Origin: Atopsyche davidsoni
Taxonomy: Eukaryota > Arthropoda > Insecta > Trichoptera > Hydrobiosidae
Reading direction: 5' to 3'
Length of the DNA: 64,000 nucleotides
Assembly: GCA_022113835.1 (NCBI GenBank)
Contig: JAILWY010000011.1
Span: 4,588,001 to 4,652,000 of the forward strand
Below, piece after piece: positions 1 to 10,985 of this stretch. How positions within the stretch are numbered: the first letter of the stretch is position 1; every line of letters begins with the position of its first letter. Position numbers and translations under genes: made by a program. Below the pieces are notes generated by a model. It was not told the origin of the DNA and did no database searches. It saw only the letters and a program-made list of their open reading frames with translations.

Positions 1-616
1 AGTTCCGACCTTAGTGACGCCATACAAACAGTGCGCTAGTTCGTACAGACGTATATTTACAAGTGACCCGCATTCTACCACCAGTCTATCAAAAACATAT
101 TTATATGCGACCCGCGCTCTATTACTAGTCGACCAAAAGCGACTTAACATGCGCCTCGCATAAAATGTGTTAAAACCCTTAACTGCATATAATGACAGAT
201 CGGTAACAAACCATAAAACCTTTTTTTAAAACCCCATAAAAACTCATAGGATCAACCGATTAGTTTTATGATCGTTATGTTGGACCTGTCTAATTAATTT
301 AACTCAACTTTTTACCACTAACAGCCCTAGAATAGACACAAACCGTATTAGAAGATGACATTTGCCAACTTTTGGCGACTGAGCAAAAACCTGATTTTAG
401 TATAAGATATTGGATCACATTATTGGAGATTTTTTTCTACTTCAAATACTTTCTCAATTAAAATAATTTAGTTTTTGTTTTTTTTCTTTCAGTTTTTTCC
501 CATAAAACATATGAAAAATGTGACCACATAAAGTGGCAAAATTGTAACTTATATTAATTTAAAGTTAAAAACATCAAGTATAGAAACAGAGCTTGAATGT
601 TTTTGCAGGTTCTAAT

Positions 617-3600
617 TCAGTTTTCGGGGGGGAAGCATGCATGTCTCTGCTTCTCCTCAGCATCAAAGTATGGTTTCAACTCTCTCAAACGGTTCATGTT
701 CTCTTTGTGCAGCGACTTCAAGTCCGGTGCTAGACCGCCGTAGTCTGAGGGCATCATTCTCATGGGAACGCATTCTGTAAAGAACTTCTCCGGGTCCTCA
801 TCAGTCATGTGTAAATATATCTGAAATAATACTTGTATTGAGATTCCTTAATTTAGCTCTGTAGCTTTTAAATCTTTTTAGCAGAGAGCTATATATTTAT
901 GGATGCCTCTGACTTATAGACTGGTGCTATAATAGAGTTTAGAGACTTGCGACCCTCAAGACGTGTTTGAAGGATCCTTCTACATAATTGTAATGGTCAC
1001 AATACCTTCACTCGTCTACTTTATGTAACCAGATCTGAAAGGAGGCTACAAGAGCAGTATGTGATATTTTATCAAAGAACAAGGTCATCAGTCTCCTAAA
1101 TGAACGGTAAGAAGTCTACATCTAGCAAATGAAAGCTGTGAATCACTCAGCCATTTATAATCTCTAAAGTAATCATCATATAATAAGTAATCGGTCGGGG
1201 TATTTAATTCCCAAAGTAGAAGCGATTCTACAATTCTATATAAGTACTTGATATACGTTTGACATATTTAAAATGCAATATCTAACAGGGCCGTAATAAT
1301 TTAATGTTGTAGGGGTTAGTACCTACATCGGAACACGTGTCTTACGGCCTGTAGGAATGTGACATTCGACCCTTAATCCATTAAATATTTTATTAGACTG
1401 CCCATTTAAAATAGAACATAACCCTTTAGTAATTAGCGGTCAATCAAAAGGCGATCGTATTCAGGCGAAATGTCCTCGCAATGAGACACCCCCGATACGT
1501 GGGAATCATCCTGTTTACGCCAGCCACAAAGGCAGCGGGACCCTATATAAGCGGCTTCCCCGCGCCTCTCCAGAGAGACCTCGCGGCATCGAACCAGTAA
1601 CCACGTACATTTCTAACCAGTGTAGTTATACTAAATAAACTACGAATACGCAAATATTTCGCCAGCCTTCTGATTTCCAACCATACATCAATCCTGCAAC
1701 CACATCATCTTTATCTTCAACAACACACACCCAACCTGCGGCGAATTGGTGACATCTTATCCATCGGCGAAAATATTGTCACAGATTTTAGCATTCAGAA
1801 TTCCTTTATTGCATCTTAAGGATATCATTTTTTTGTTGTCATACAAAGTGCATGCATACTATGAAATAATTGTATTGTAAAAATATAAAAACAACTGAAA
1901 GTATAAAAAAGTAAGTGGGTTTTGCATAAAACTTTGGTTCTTACCAATCTGAAGAGTTCTGCTTTGATAAAAGGTCTCACAAACATCATAACTTTTTCAA
2001 AAAATGGATTGCTATTTATAATATGCACGGCTTGTACTGTAGAAGGCATTCCATCTTGAGCATATTTTAATAATTTGGACGTAACACTGAAAAAAATTAC
2101 ATTGAATACGAGTCGAAATTACTATAAAATGATTATTGTTAAAAAAGAAAAAGTATTTATTTTTTCAACTTACGACACTCTCCCTCTCAGTAGGTGTCCA
2201 AAACCAACTCCTGCAAAGTCATATATAAATATTATTCCTTTATTCTGTGTCCCATTTTCATATATGCACCTGTCTGAAAAGTTGATATGAATGTATAAAT
2301 AATCAGGGGCTCCATCAAATGAATGAGATAATTTATGGCAATTTCCATAGTTTCTTTTATCTCCTAGGCACATACATAAAAAGATGAAGAAATAATTTTG
2401 CAACAAAGATTGAACTATAGTTGTTCCTTACAATAGACAGACCTTTTGTGACGATAACAAAAAAAGTTACAGAGCAACCCTTTATTAATATTAGTTAAAA
2501 AGTTTGTCTGAAAAGTTGATATGAATGTATAAATAATCATCAAATGAATGAGACAATCTATGACAATTTTCATAGTCTCTTTTACATACATCGTAATTAC
2601 ATAGTTAGTACATACATACTCGTAAAAAGGCGAAGAAATAATTTTGCAATTTGTTAGAATATTGCAATATAGAAATATTTGTTCTGTAGGGGTTAGTACC
2701 TACATCGGAACACGTGTCTTACGGCCTGTTGGAATGTGACATTCGACCCATAATCCATTAGATATTTTATTAGACGGCCCATTAAAATATGACAATAACC
2801 TATAGTAATTAGCGGTCAGTCAAAAGGCGATCATATTTCAGACGAAATGTCCTCGCAATGAGACACCCCCTGATATGTGGGATTCTTCCTGTTTACGCTA
2901 TCCACAAAGGCAGCGGGACCCTATATAAGAGGCTTCCCCGCGCCTCTCCAGAGAGACCTCGCGGCATCGAAGCAGTAACCACGTACATTTCTAACCAGTG
3001 TAGTTATACTGAATAAACTACGAATACGCAAATATTTCGCCAGCCTTCTGATTTCCAACCATACAACAATCCTGCAACCACAAAATCACATCATCTTCAA
3101 CGACATTGGAGACAACAGTACACTCCAAAATATATCGGCGAAATTGGTTACTCCGACGTGACTACACATGATAATACTTCGGCGAAAGTTCCTTACAATA
3201 GACAGACCTTGTATGACGATACCAAAAAACGTTACAGAGCAACCCTAAAATATTGGTTTAAAAATATATACCCATAGTCATTAGAAACACCTTGTTGGCC
3301 TGATTAAGGTGATAGTTTGCTGGAGGGCAATGTTTAAGTCTATGGAACAGCACTTTATAGCCTTCATCCGTGAAGCCAGGCAGAATGGCATATTCTCTAA
3401 AACATAAAAATTCATTTTCTAATTAAATAACTTCTCCCAATTATTGCCTCTCTAATATAAGGTTATTGTAAATGATTTATGCAACCTCATTCTGCTTTAG
3501 ACATGTAAAAATATAAAAAGTTGTATTTATTAAAATAAAATAATAGAATATATATATATTTATTAAAATAAAAACAATAATAACTGATTTGGATAAATTT

Positions 3601-4336
3601 TAAAAAAAACCTTTTTTTAATTATCCACTTTTTGGATAGAATAATGACATTTTTTTTTACCATCATATACGGCATGATCTTAATTTTTGAACCAATGTTA
3701 TAAAATCTACCTCAAGTAACCTACTAAGTAATATTTTTTTAACATAATGAATAAAAAACATAGTTGAATGAAAACTAATATGATTAGGCACATTAGTTCA
3801 TATATAGAAGATGACTTAAAGATACTCTCAGAAAAATATCATCGTGATTTGTGTGGGATCCCACACAAATCACGATGATATTTTTCTGAGAGTTTCTTTA
3901 AGTCATCTTCTATATATGAACTAATGTGCCTAATCATATTAGTAATAATATAATAAACCCGTAATGGGTAATAAATAAGCATCTGATTGACCAATCCGTA
4001 AAATAGATATTGAATGAAAACAGCAAAAACGTTTCCTTACGCAAATTCTGCGGTTTCCGCCTCCTTTGGTAAATCCAGGTCTCTTTCGTCAAACATCTCT
4101 GGAGATTTTTTCTTTATAGAGTAATAAACCTCGATGCACTTTTTGGTGATGGTCATGTCCAGCTGGCAGGAGTGGTGGAACACCAGCAGCTGCTTGTCCG
4201 TGATGTCGAGGGGGATCCCTTTACTTTTATCCTGCATGGCTATCCACTCGCGCAGCTCAGTGACATGGGAGGGCTTGAGACCGGGATTGTGCACGAAGCA
4301 CGAATCGTAATCAAAGCCCAGCTCTAAGGCCGACAT
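617..4336 (-). CDS. CRAL-TRIO (alpha-tocopherol-transfer-like) protein, array gene A
   Basis: Five coding exons read in one frame on the minus strand: 4336-4041, 3396-3272, 2273-2174, 2086-1945 and 820-617 (stop at 617), 867 nt, 288 aa. All introns are GT-AG and the phases (2,1,2,0) fit exactly. Exon 1 starts MSALELGF and gives the helical N-terminal CRAL-TRIO region (residues 1-98). The lipid-binding SEC14 fold begins with GFTDEGYKV, continues with IYDFAGVGFGHL and VHIINSN, and ends with MMPSDYGG at about residues 243-250, a typical closing motif of the family. Length matches insect family members (about 280-310 aa). Family members are soluble carriers of small hydrophobic ligands; the ligand here is unknown. 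Introns 2 and 4 each hold an LTR-like insertion and intron 1 a large palindrome, yet all exons are open. The sequence ACAG just before the ATG is a plausible acceptor, so an upstream noncoding exon is likely. Confidence 0.9.
1308..1772 (+). mobile_element. LTR-like retroelement fragment, copy 1 (intron 4 of gene A)
   Basis: A block of about 465 bp that matches the block at 2685-3187 over nearly its whole length. It begins TGTAGGGGTTAGTACC, has a TATA box (CCTATATAAG near 1544), a GC-rich start-site-like stretch after it, and a polyadenylation signal AATAAA near 1632. It ends in TCGGCGAAA. A TGGTGAC sequence at 1747 resembles the start of a primer-binding site. The layout promoter, leader, polyA signal is that of an LTR. 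No protein-coding part of the element is left. It lies antisense to gene A. Confidence 0.65.
2271..2655. repeat. Local tandem duplication, about 234-bp spacing
   Basis: The end of exon 3 plus adjoining intron (from 2271) is repeated from 2505: both start TGTCTGAAAAGTTGATATGA and continue with the same AAATGAATGAGA and ATAATTTTGCAA stretches. The second half of the unit (TTCCTTACAATAGACAGACC at 2427) recurs at 3189, because the LTR-like element at 2685-3187 has split the second unit. Only the splice-acceptor edge of exon 3 was duplicated, not the exon. Confidence 0.7.
2685..3187 (+). mobile_element. LTR-like retroelement fragment, copy 2 (intron 2 of gene A)
   Basis: About 503 bp, the sister of 1308-1772, with CCTATATAAG near 2920 and AATAAA near 3013. 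It is flanked by the 4-bp direct repeat GTTC (2681-2684 and 3188-3191), as expected for an LTR-element target duplication. At 3145 the sequence TGGTTACTCCGACGTGACT resembles a primer-binding site complementary to the 3' end of animal tRNA-Trp, and it is preceded by CGGCGAAA, which is also the sequence that ends the element. This could be a collapsed element: LTR, primer-binding site, then the tail of a second LTR. Confidence 0.65.
3774..3943. repeat. Near-perfect 170-bp palindrome (foldback) in intron 1 of gene A
   Basis: Two 85-bp arms are reverse complements with a single mismatch, meeting with no spacer at GGGATCCC (3855-3862). The outer ends ACTAATATGATTAGG and CCTAATCATATTAGT also bound a related element at 46196-46324, and the 50 bp to the right (AACCCGTAATGGGT and beyond) are shared as well. 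It is therefore a member of a dispersed family whose right half has been copied in inverted orientation. Confidence 0.85.
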
Positions 4337-6254
4337 CCTGCTGTAATTTCAGACTTAGGATTCTTCTTCTCGTTTTAAAAAAACAATACTAAAAATATTT
4401 AAATAGAGAGCTGAGGCTTTCAATTGACTGTCTCCACAGAAAATAGAGCTCGATTGAAATCGCAATCCCATTTTGACATAACACAATTCAATTACTACTT
4501 CATTGGACAGATCATAAAAATAGCATATTCCTGTTTCAATATCCTGTATAATTAATGCATCTATTAATTTGTATTTTTGGTAATAATACTCTTTGTTTAT
4601 TAAAGGAAAACTAAATTTGAGGCACCATCGCAAATTCAAAAATACTTTATAATTTTTTTATTAGTATTAATTAATTGTTTCAAATGTATGATTTTATATA
4701 AGATCAAGCCCATTAATAATGTCAAATCTCTTAAATTAAAATATTTTCGTTTTATGTAAATTTTAAGAATTATGGTTTTTTTTTTTTTTAATATATGCAA
4801 AATTGTGCAACACAATTACCAAATTTGGACGTGCTTTTTTAAGGACCTCCCTGTTTTATTTTATAAAGAATCTATAAATTAAATAAAACTGTAAATAGGT
4901 TTATTTTCATACCAATAGTTCAATTTAATAAGACACAAATAAAATATATATATATAGCTATATAAAAAAATAATCTCTTTCTAACATAGGCTTTTGAAAG
5001 TATTCACATCAATAAATTTTTAAAAAAAATCCAATACGGATATTTTTATATTTCACCAAAAATAGTAATATTGATCAAGAACGATTATAAGAACGATCGT
5101 TTTTCGGCAAAACTGAAGGTTGTGTAAGTATGTTAAATAAGTAAACCTGTTCTCAAATAGAATGTTGCAACATTTTTGTATGGGACAGCCACTGGTATCC
5201 ATAATATTGTATAATTGTCTAAGAGCTTATTTTATATTCTAACATATTAATAATTAAATGAACTATAGTCAATAAAAAAATATAATTAGGAATCTAGTCA
5301 GCACACAATTAAAATTAAAGCTCAAAAAACAAACTGGTTTTGTTATTAGTCAATTTATCATTATTGCTTATCTCAAGATTTGGTGTTTGAATATGTGTAT
5401 AACGTTAAATATATTTAAGAAGCCATAATTAATCAAAAAAGTTATGCACATATTATCATTTAAAATATACAATGATTTGATATGTTTATTCTTGTACACA
5501 TTTACTGCAGCTTTGCACAGCACTTCTTTTAAACACATCCACTTCCAAACAGAGACCACAACAGACTAAATTGTAAACTGACTTGATAGTGAACTTTGGA
5601 CATAATAAAATATCTATACATTCATAGACGCGAGCACTACACAACAGATATGAATGAAACTATCATAATCTGCAAGTATTAACAAGGGAATAGGTCAATG
5701 AAAATAATTCGGCATGTAGTATTATGGAAAAATAATTTCTTTGCAACTGTTGCCTCGTAATTTGAAAAGGGCACATAAGGGTGACCCAGTGTAAGGTTAT
5801 TTTTTTATGCAAATCTACATTTTCCCCATCAATAATAATGTAAACTTCACTAAATTCCTTATTCATAAAGTAAGCATGAAATAAAATACGATACAAATGG
5901 TAACACATATTATATATTTATATATATATATAAGCTCTTATTTTTATGAAAATCTTATTTCACATTAAAGAGCAAACCCTGATAACAACAGCTATATGAT
6001 AGTTTGGAGTATACAGTTTTATATAACTTCTTTTGGTACATTCAGGTATTTTTTTATGTTTGCCCTTGATGAAACCCCTTACAAATATGAGGCAAGCATA
6101 CATCAGGCGAGTAGAGGCATTGTGAGCATTACAGTTATGTAGAAAGACCCTCCTAACGCATCTTGAATGTCGTATGTCACTGAACTCTCACTTTCTCTCC
6201 ATGGCATATTAATAACCGAGTTGGAATGATTACACACCTCCGTACCTACATAAT
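4337..6254. other. Spacer between genes A and B, duplicated again between B and C
   Basis: No gene was found. The AT-rich sequence at about 5060-5230 (AAACCTGTTCTCAAATA, TGCAACATTTTT, CTAAGAGCTT) recurs at about 9600-9765 upstream of gene B. The stretch at 5490-5615 (TTTACTGCAGCTTTGCACAG) recurs at 10740-10860. The 3' flank at about 6080-6230 (ACTGAACTCTCACTTTCTCT) recurs at 10865-10985. These matches define the unit of the tandem gene duplication as roughly 4.7-5 kb. Confidence 0.7.
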
Positions 6255-9022
6255 TCAGTTTTTGGTGGGAGAGCATGCGTGTCTCTGCTTCTCCTCGGCA
6301 TCAAAGTACGGTTTCATATTTTTCAGACACTTCATGTTCTCATTGTGTAGCGTGGCCATGTCCGGTGCGAGACCTCCGAAGTCTGATGGCATCATCCTCT
6401 TAGGTACACACTCTGCAAAGAACTCCTCAGGATCCTTATCTGCTAAGTGCACATGTATCTAAAAGAATGCAAACAAATAAGCAATTACCGCCACTGTAGT
6501 CTATAGCCCACGCTTATGATCACGCACATATAGCTCGGCACACAGTGATATGCACTCTTGGCCATGAGAACTCACTCGCATAACATCACCCACATCCATT
6601 AAGAGATTCTTTTATTTGTTTATTTTACAAAATAATGTTTTTAAAAAAATGGCAATGAATTTTGGGAAATAGAATCCTTCCACCGTCTTCACTGAATATA
6701 CTTACATCAACACAATTACTTCACGGCAATTTAGAATTTTTTGGTTAAAAACTTTCATTGCCCCTAGAGCTGTCAATTATAAAAAAATATGAAAAACCAA
6801 TATAAAGGACCGTTTGGTTGCTTAACCTAAGCAATGCGTTCAACAAATATATACATTTTACAATTCTTACCAAGTCAAAGAGTTCTTTGTGGATGAAAGG
6901 TCTTATTAACATCATTATTTTGTCAAAAAATGAATTGCAATTCAAAATATGTACGCTTTTCACTCGGATGGGTGCTCCCTCTTGGGAATATTTTAAAAAT
7001 CTGGACGCAACTCTGAAAAGACATTAAGAATAACTATCTATGCTGAAATGGATCAATGAAAAATTATTGTTACCTATTTTAATGTATGAAAGCCTTTGTA
7101 CTATATATAGCAGATGTTATGGAGTTATAAAACAATGTGGTGTTGAAAGACCTAGGGACCCACTAACTATTATTCCTAAGAAAACCATGAACAGACAAAG
7201 AGATGTCTGAACGGGTAAAGTTTGGTTACTCGTGTTTTATCCAGTTCTTCAAAAGCAATTAGGGAAATCACAATTTTGGAAACTAACCTAGGCGTATCAA
7301 CAGAGAGGACTTTATTAGTTTAATAAAAATGGAGAGCAGAAAAATATACACAAAAACAAGATATTCAACATTGCTAAAAAGCACAGAAATGTTTAATGGT
7401 ATTTTTATAAAATCATTAGAATTTCAAAAATGATTTTTATTTTTTAAACTAAAACCCAAACCTACGTGGTCGGTAAGAAGTAATGCTAACCACTCTATCA
7501 CAGGATAGCTTTTGGAATAATTATTATCTTGATTTCTTATATTATCGCATAATAAACTTGTTTGAATATGAAATAATAATATTACTGATATGAAAAATTA
7601 TTTTCAGCCACTTACGACATGCTCGATTTCAATAAATGTCCGATGGAAACACCTTTAAAGTCATATATAAATACCATTCCGTTGCTTTTCATTCCATTTT
7701 CGTACACGCATCTATCTGAAAAATCAATATAATATATTTTGTGAGATTGCAGGTTGCATTGGTGTTAAATCGTAAAGTAAATTTAACCAAAAAATTACTG
7801 AAATTGAGTTAGAACTTTAGCTAACACAACAGAAGAGAACAAATATATTATATAATTATTAAAAAGAAATATTAAAACTATGTGATATATATATACCGAC
7901 AGTCATCTGAGTTATTTTATTGAGCTCGGAATAGTGATACATGCTCGGTGGGCAATTAGTCATTCTTTGCATCATCACTTTATAGCCTTCATCCGTGAAG
8001 CCAGGCAAAAGAACCATATTTCTAAAACACCAAGAAACCTAAATCATTTTGAAAGATATAAAAAATAAAACATTTTTTAATACATAGTTATCTGGAATCC
8101 CTCAATGGTCATGTAATTAATAGCAGGAAAAATCGGATATAAAATACTTCTAGACTAGTGGTTCCCAATGTGGTCCCTAGAAAAAATCATTGGAACATAT
8201 TGTGTGGAATCATTCAGGGGGTCCTTAGAAAATTAAAATCGATTTGGCGGTCCCTGAACAACCTTTCAATATAATTTAATATAAAATAAAAAAATTATGA
8301 CAAATTTTTATTAATATGGAAGTTAAAATAAATAACTCATAACATCCCATCAGGTTCATCCAAGTCATTAATTAATTTTGTATTTTAAAACAAAAGTTAT
8401 AATTTCAATAAATACTTCTTTAACAAAATGTTTTATTTATATTTTATTTTTACGTCACCATTCACCGCTCAAGACATCAAAGTTAAATTTTCTATTATGC
8501 ATTTATGTAGTTTTTCACCCAGGGTCCGTGGGAAAGTTTTGACTATGAAAGGGGGTCCATGGCAAAGTTTTGACTATGAAAGGGGGTCCGTGGCCAAGTT
8601 TTGATTATGAAAGGGGTCCGTGGCCAAGTTTTGACTGAAAAGGGGTCCGTGGGCCTAAAGAGTTTGGGAACCACTAGTAGTATAAAAATTAGTATTCAAG
8701 TATAAACAGCATATTTTTTTACTTACACCAACTCTGCTGACTTTGCTTCATTCTGTCTATCAAGGTCTCTATCATCAAACATTTCAGGAGATTTATCTCT
8801 TATAGAGTAGTAAGACTCGATGCACCTCCTGGTTTTAGTCATGTTCACCTGGCAGACGTTATGGAACACCAGCAGCTGCTTGTCCGTGATGTCGAGGGGG
8901 ATCCCTTTACTTTTATCCTGCACGGCTATCCACTCGCGCAGCTCAGTAATATGGGAGGGCTTGAGACCGGGATTGTGCACGAAGCACGAATCGTAATTGA
9001 AGCCCAGTTCTAAGGCCGACAT
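6255..9022 (-). CDS. CRAL-TRIO (alpha-tocopherol-transfer-like) protein, array gene B
   Basis: Five coding exons: 9022-8727, 8021-7897, 7715-7616, 7012-6871 and 6458-6255 (stop at 6255). Sizes are 296, 125, 100, 142 and 204 nt, exactly as in gene A, giving 288 aa with GT-AG introns and phases 2,1,2,0. Family marks: MSALELGF start, GFTDEGYKV at the start of the lipid-binding domain, IYDFKGVSIGHLL, VHILNCNSFFDKIMM, and MMPSDFGG near residue 245 (Phe replaces the usual Tyr). The predicted role is cytosolic binding or transfer of a hydrophobic ligand; which ligand is unknown. The first half of exon 1 is almost identical to gene A while the second half is well diverged, suggesting gene conversion. 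Intron 1 holds a hAT-like element (8154-8678). Copy C is a broken duplicate of this gene. Confidence 0.9.
8154..8678. mobile_element. Non-autonomous hAT-like element with internal 30-bp repeats (intron 1 of gene B)
   Basis: The ends ACTAGTGGTTCCCAA (8154) and TTGGGAACCACTAGT (ending 8678) are perfect inverted repeats of the GTGGTTCCCAA type common in hAT elements. No coding capacity was seen and no clear 8-bp target duplication. Near the right end, about four 30-bp tandem units (8522-8651) share GGGTCCGTGG and AAGTTTTGACTATGAAA. Confidence 0.7.
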
Positions 9023-9773
9023 CTTGATAGGATTTCAAAGTTCAAATAAAGGATACTTTGTTTTGGTTAATTAATAAACACACAATTTTTTTATTAATAC
9101 CTTTTTTTGGTAATATAATCTAAGCCGTTTACTATCACTGCCAAATTCAAACACTTAATTACTTCGATTCATAACAACGCATCCAAACGGTCAAATTAAA
9201 TACCAATAGTTTCTGTCATGCACACTTAGTGAATAGCATATTATCAAGTGAACTATTGTTTATGAAAAAATATAAATATATAAAATTAAAGGTAGCTCAA
9301 GAATACTAACAGATTTCCTAATTTTAGTCAGTTTATTTCTTTCAAGTTTGGTTTCCACAGCGCTGCCCGAGGCCGACAGTAAAAAAAAATTTTTAAAAAA
9401 AAGTTTGGTTTAGTTTTAAAATATGTAAATTATGATGGTTGTTATAATATATTTAAAAAGCCACATTAAACTGAACTATGCACATATTTCACACAGATTT
9501 ATTATACCAATCACATCCACTTCCAAACAGAGACTACAAATGACTAAAATGTAGGAATTATAAGGATATTTTTATACTTCACCAAGACCAGTTATGCCTA
9601 ACAAGAATAAAAAGTTTTAAATCGATCATTTGCATGTCATAACTTAAGATTGTGGAGGTATTCTTTACATAAGATTCATGATTAAACCTGTTTTCAAATA
9701 AAATATTGCAACATTTTTTATGGGACACCCAATGCTTTCTATATCGTTGTATTATTGACTAAGAGCTTCTATC

Positions 9774-10486
9774 ACAGGGATGAGCAACCCGCGGCCCGTT
9801 AAATATGTTTATGCAGCCCGCCAAGCATTTTTAAAATTGAATTTATTTTATCGACTTTCTCCCATAAATATATTGTTATAAAATTAATTATAAAAAAATG
9901 GTAGTACATACTAAACCGAAACAATTTTTTGTGACGAGTTACTCACTAAAACTCACAAAATCAAGCTATTTTATCAAATATACGGCAGTAAAGGCTAGTT
10001 TTGTTGCCAGTCACTGCATTGCATGTCAATCACTTTCAAATGGAAGTGATTGACATGCAGAATAATACCGATTGAAAAAAAAAAAATTTTCAGTAAACAT
10101 CGAAAATTTTTATAAATTCTATGTGAGCCCTGAGAAATTTCCACTTTTGACGAAAAATGCAAAGCAAATGATGTCCCTGTTCGGAAATACGTATGTTTGC
10201 GAAAAATTGTTGATTCAATTCCGGTTGATATTGATCAGCGTGTATCGAAAAAACATTAAAAATTTCAAGTAAATTCGTTTTTCTGTTATTTTCTTGTTTG
10301 TTTTTATTTTGCATTAAAATATGTACATAAAATCTTTACTTTTTTTTAAATTTTATATTTTTTTATTCTAATGTTTATGATAAATAAAGTTTTGTAAATT
10401 ATTAATAAGTGTTACTTTATGTGCGGCCCGCCAAAAGATTTTTTAATTTAAATTGGCCCGTTGATTAAAAAGGTTGCTCACCCCTG
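9774..10486 (+). mobile_element. hAT element remnant with 8-bp target duplication and transposase tail
   Basis: Terminal inverted repeats CAGGGATGAGCAACC and GGTTGCTCACCCCTG (14 of 15 match) are flanked by a perfect 8-bp direct repeat TTCTATCA (9766-9773 and 10487-10494), the hAT hallmark. The subterminal GCGGCCCGC-type sequence is also typical of arthropod hATs. A plus-strand reading frame (10072-10272) contains FPLLTKNAKQMMSLFGNTYV, which resembles the hAT C-terminal dimerisation region (family pattern: Pro-Leu, Ala, then SLFG-T-Y-CE). The rest of the transposase is missing, so the copy is not autonomous. It inserted into the B-C spacer after the array duplicated, because the A-B spacer lacks it. 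Confidence 0.85.
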
Positions 10487-10559
10487 TTCTATCATGCACT
10501 GTTAGTAAATAGCATATTGAAGTATTCAATATTTTTGACAGAGTATAAAATAAAAATAC

Positions 10560-10649
10560 TTTTGTGATTTTTCCACGTTGATAATGCCAACGTGAAAGGT
10601 TGGCAAAATTGGTCACCAATAAAATTTAACATGTGGAAAAATCACAAAA
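10560..10649. mobile_element. Small foldback element (MITE)
   Basis: About 90 bp bounded by perfect 17-bp inverted repeats: TTTTGTGATTTTTCCAC at 10560-10576 and its reverse complement at 10633-10649. No coding capacity. A second, inner inverted pair (CCAACGTGA / CACGTTG) lies between them. Confidence 0.65.
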
Positions 10650-10985
10650 CATATTAAAAAAAGTCATATAAAACAAGCCATAGGTATGCACATATTATCT
10701 TATAGGATATACATTGCTTTGATTTGTTTGTTCTTGCACAAATTTACTGCAGCTTTACACAGCAGTTCTTTCAAACACGTCCACTTCTAAACAGAGACCA
10801 CCACAGACTGAGTTGTATACTGACTTGGTAGTGAAATTTAGATATAATAAAATATCTATATATTTGAATATGAGGCAAGCATATAGCAGGATACATAAAG
10901 GATCTTTCAAACACACCTTAAATGTCGCATGTCACTGAACTCTCACTTTCTCTCCGTGGCATATTAGTAACCGAGATGGAATGAT

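Noticed and set aside
10072..10272. Stand-alone 66-codon gene
   Set aside because: It lies wholly inside the hAT element and matches the tail of its transposase, so it is element debris.
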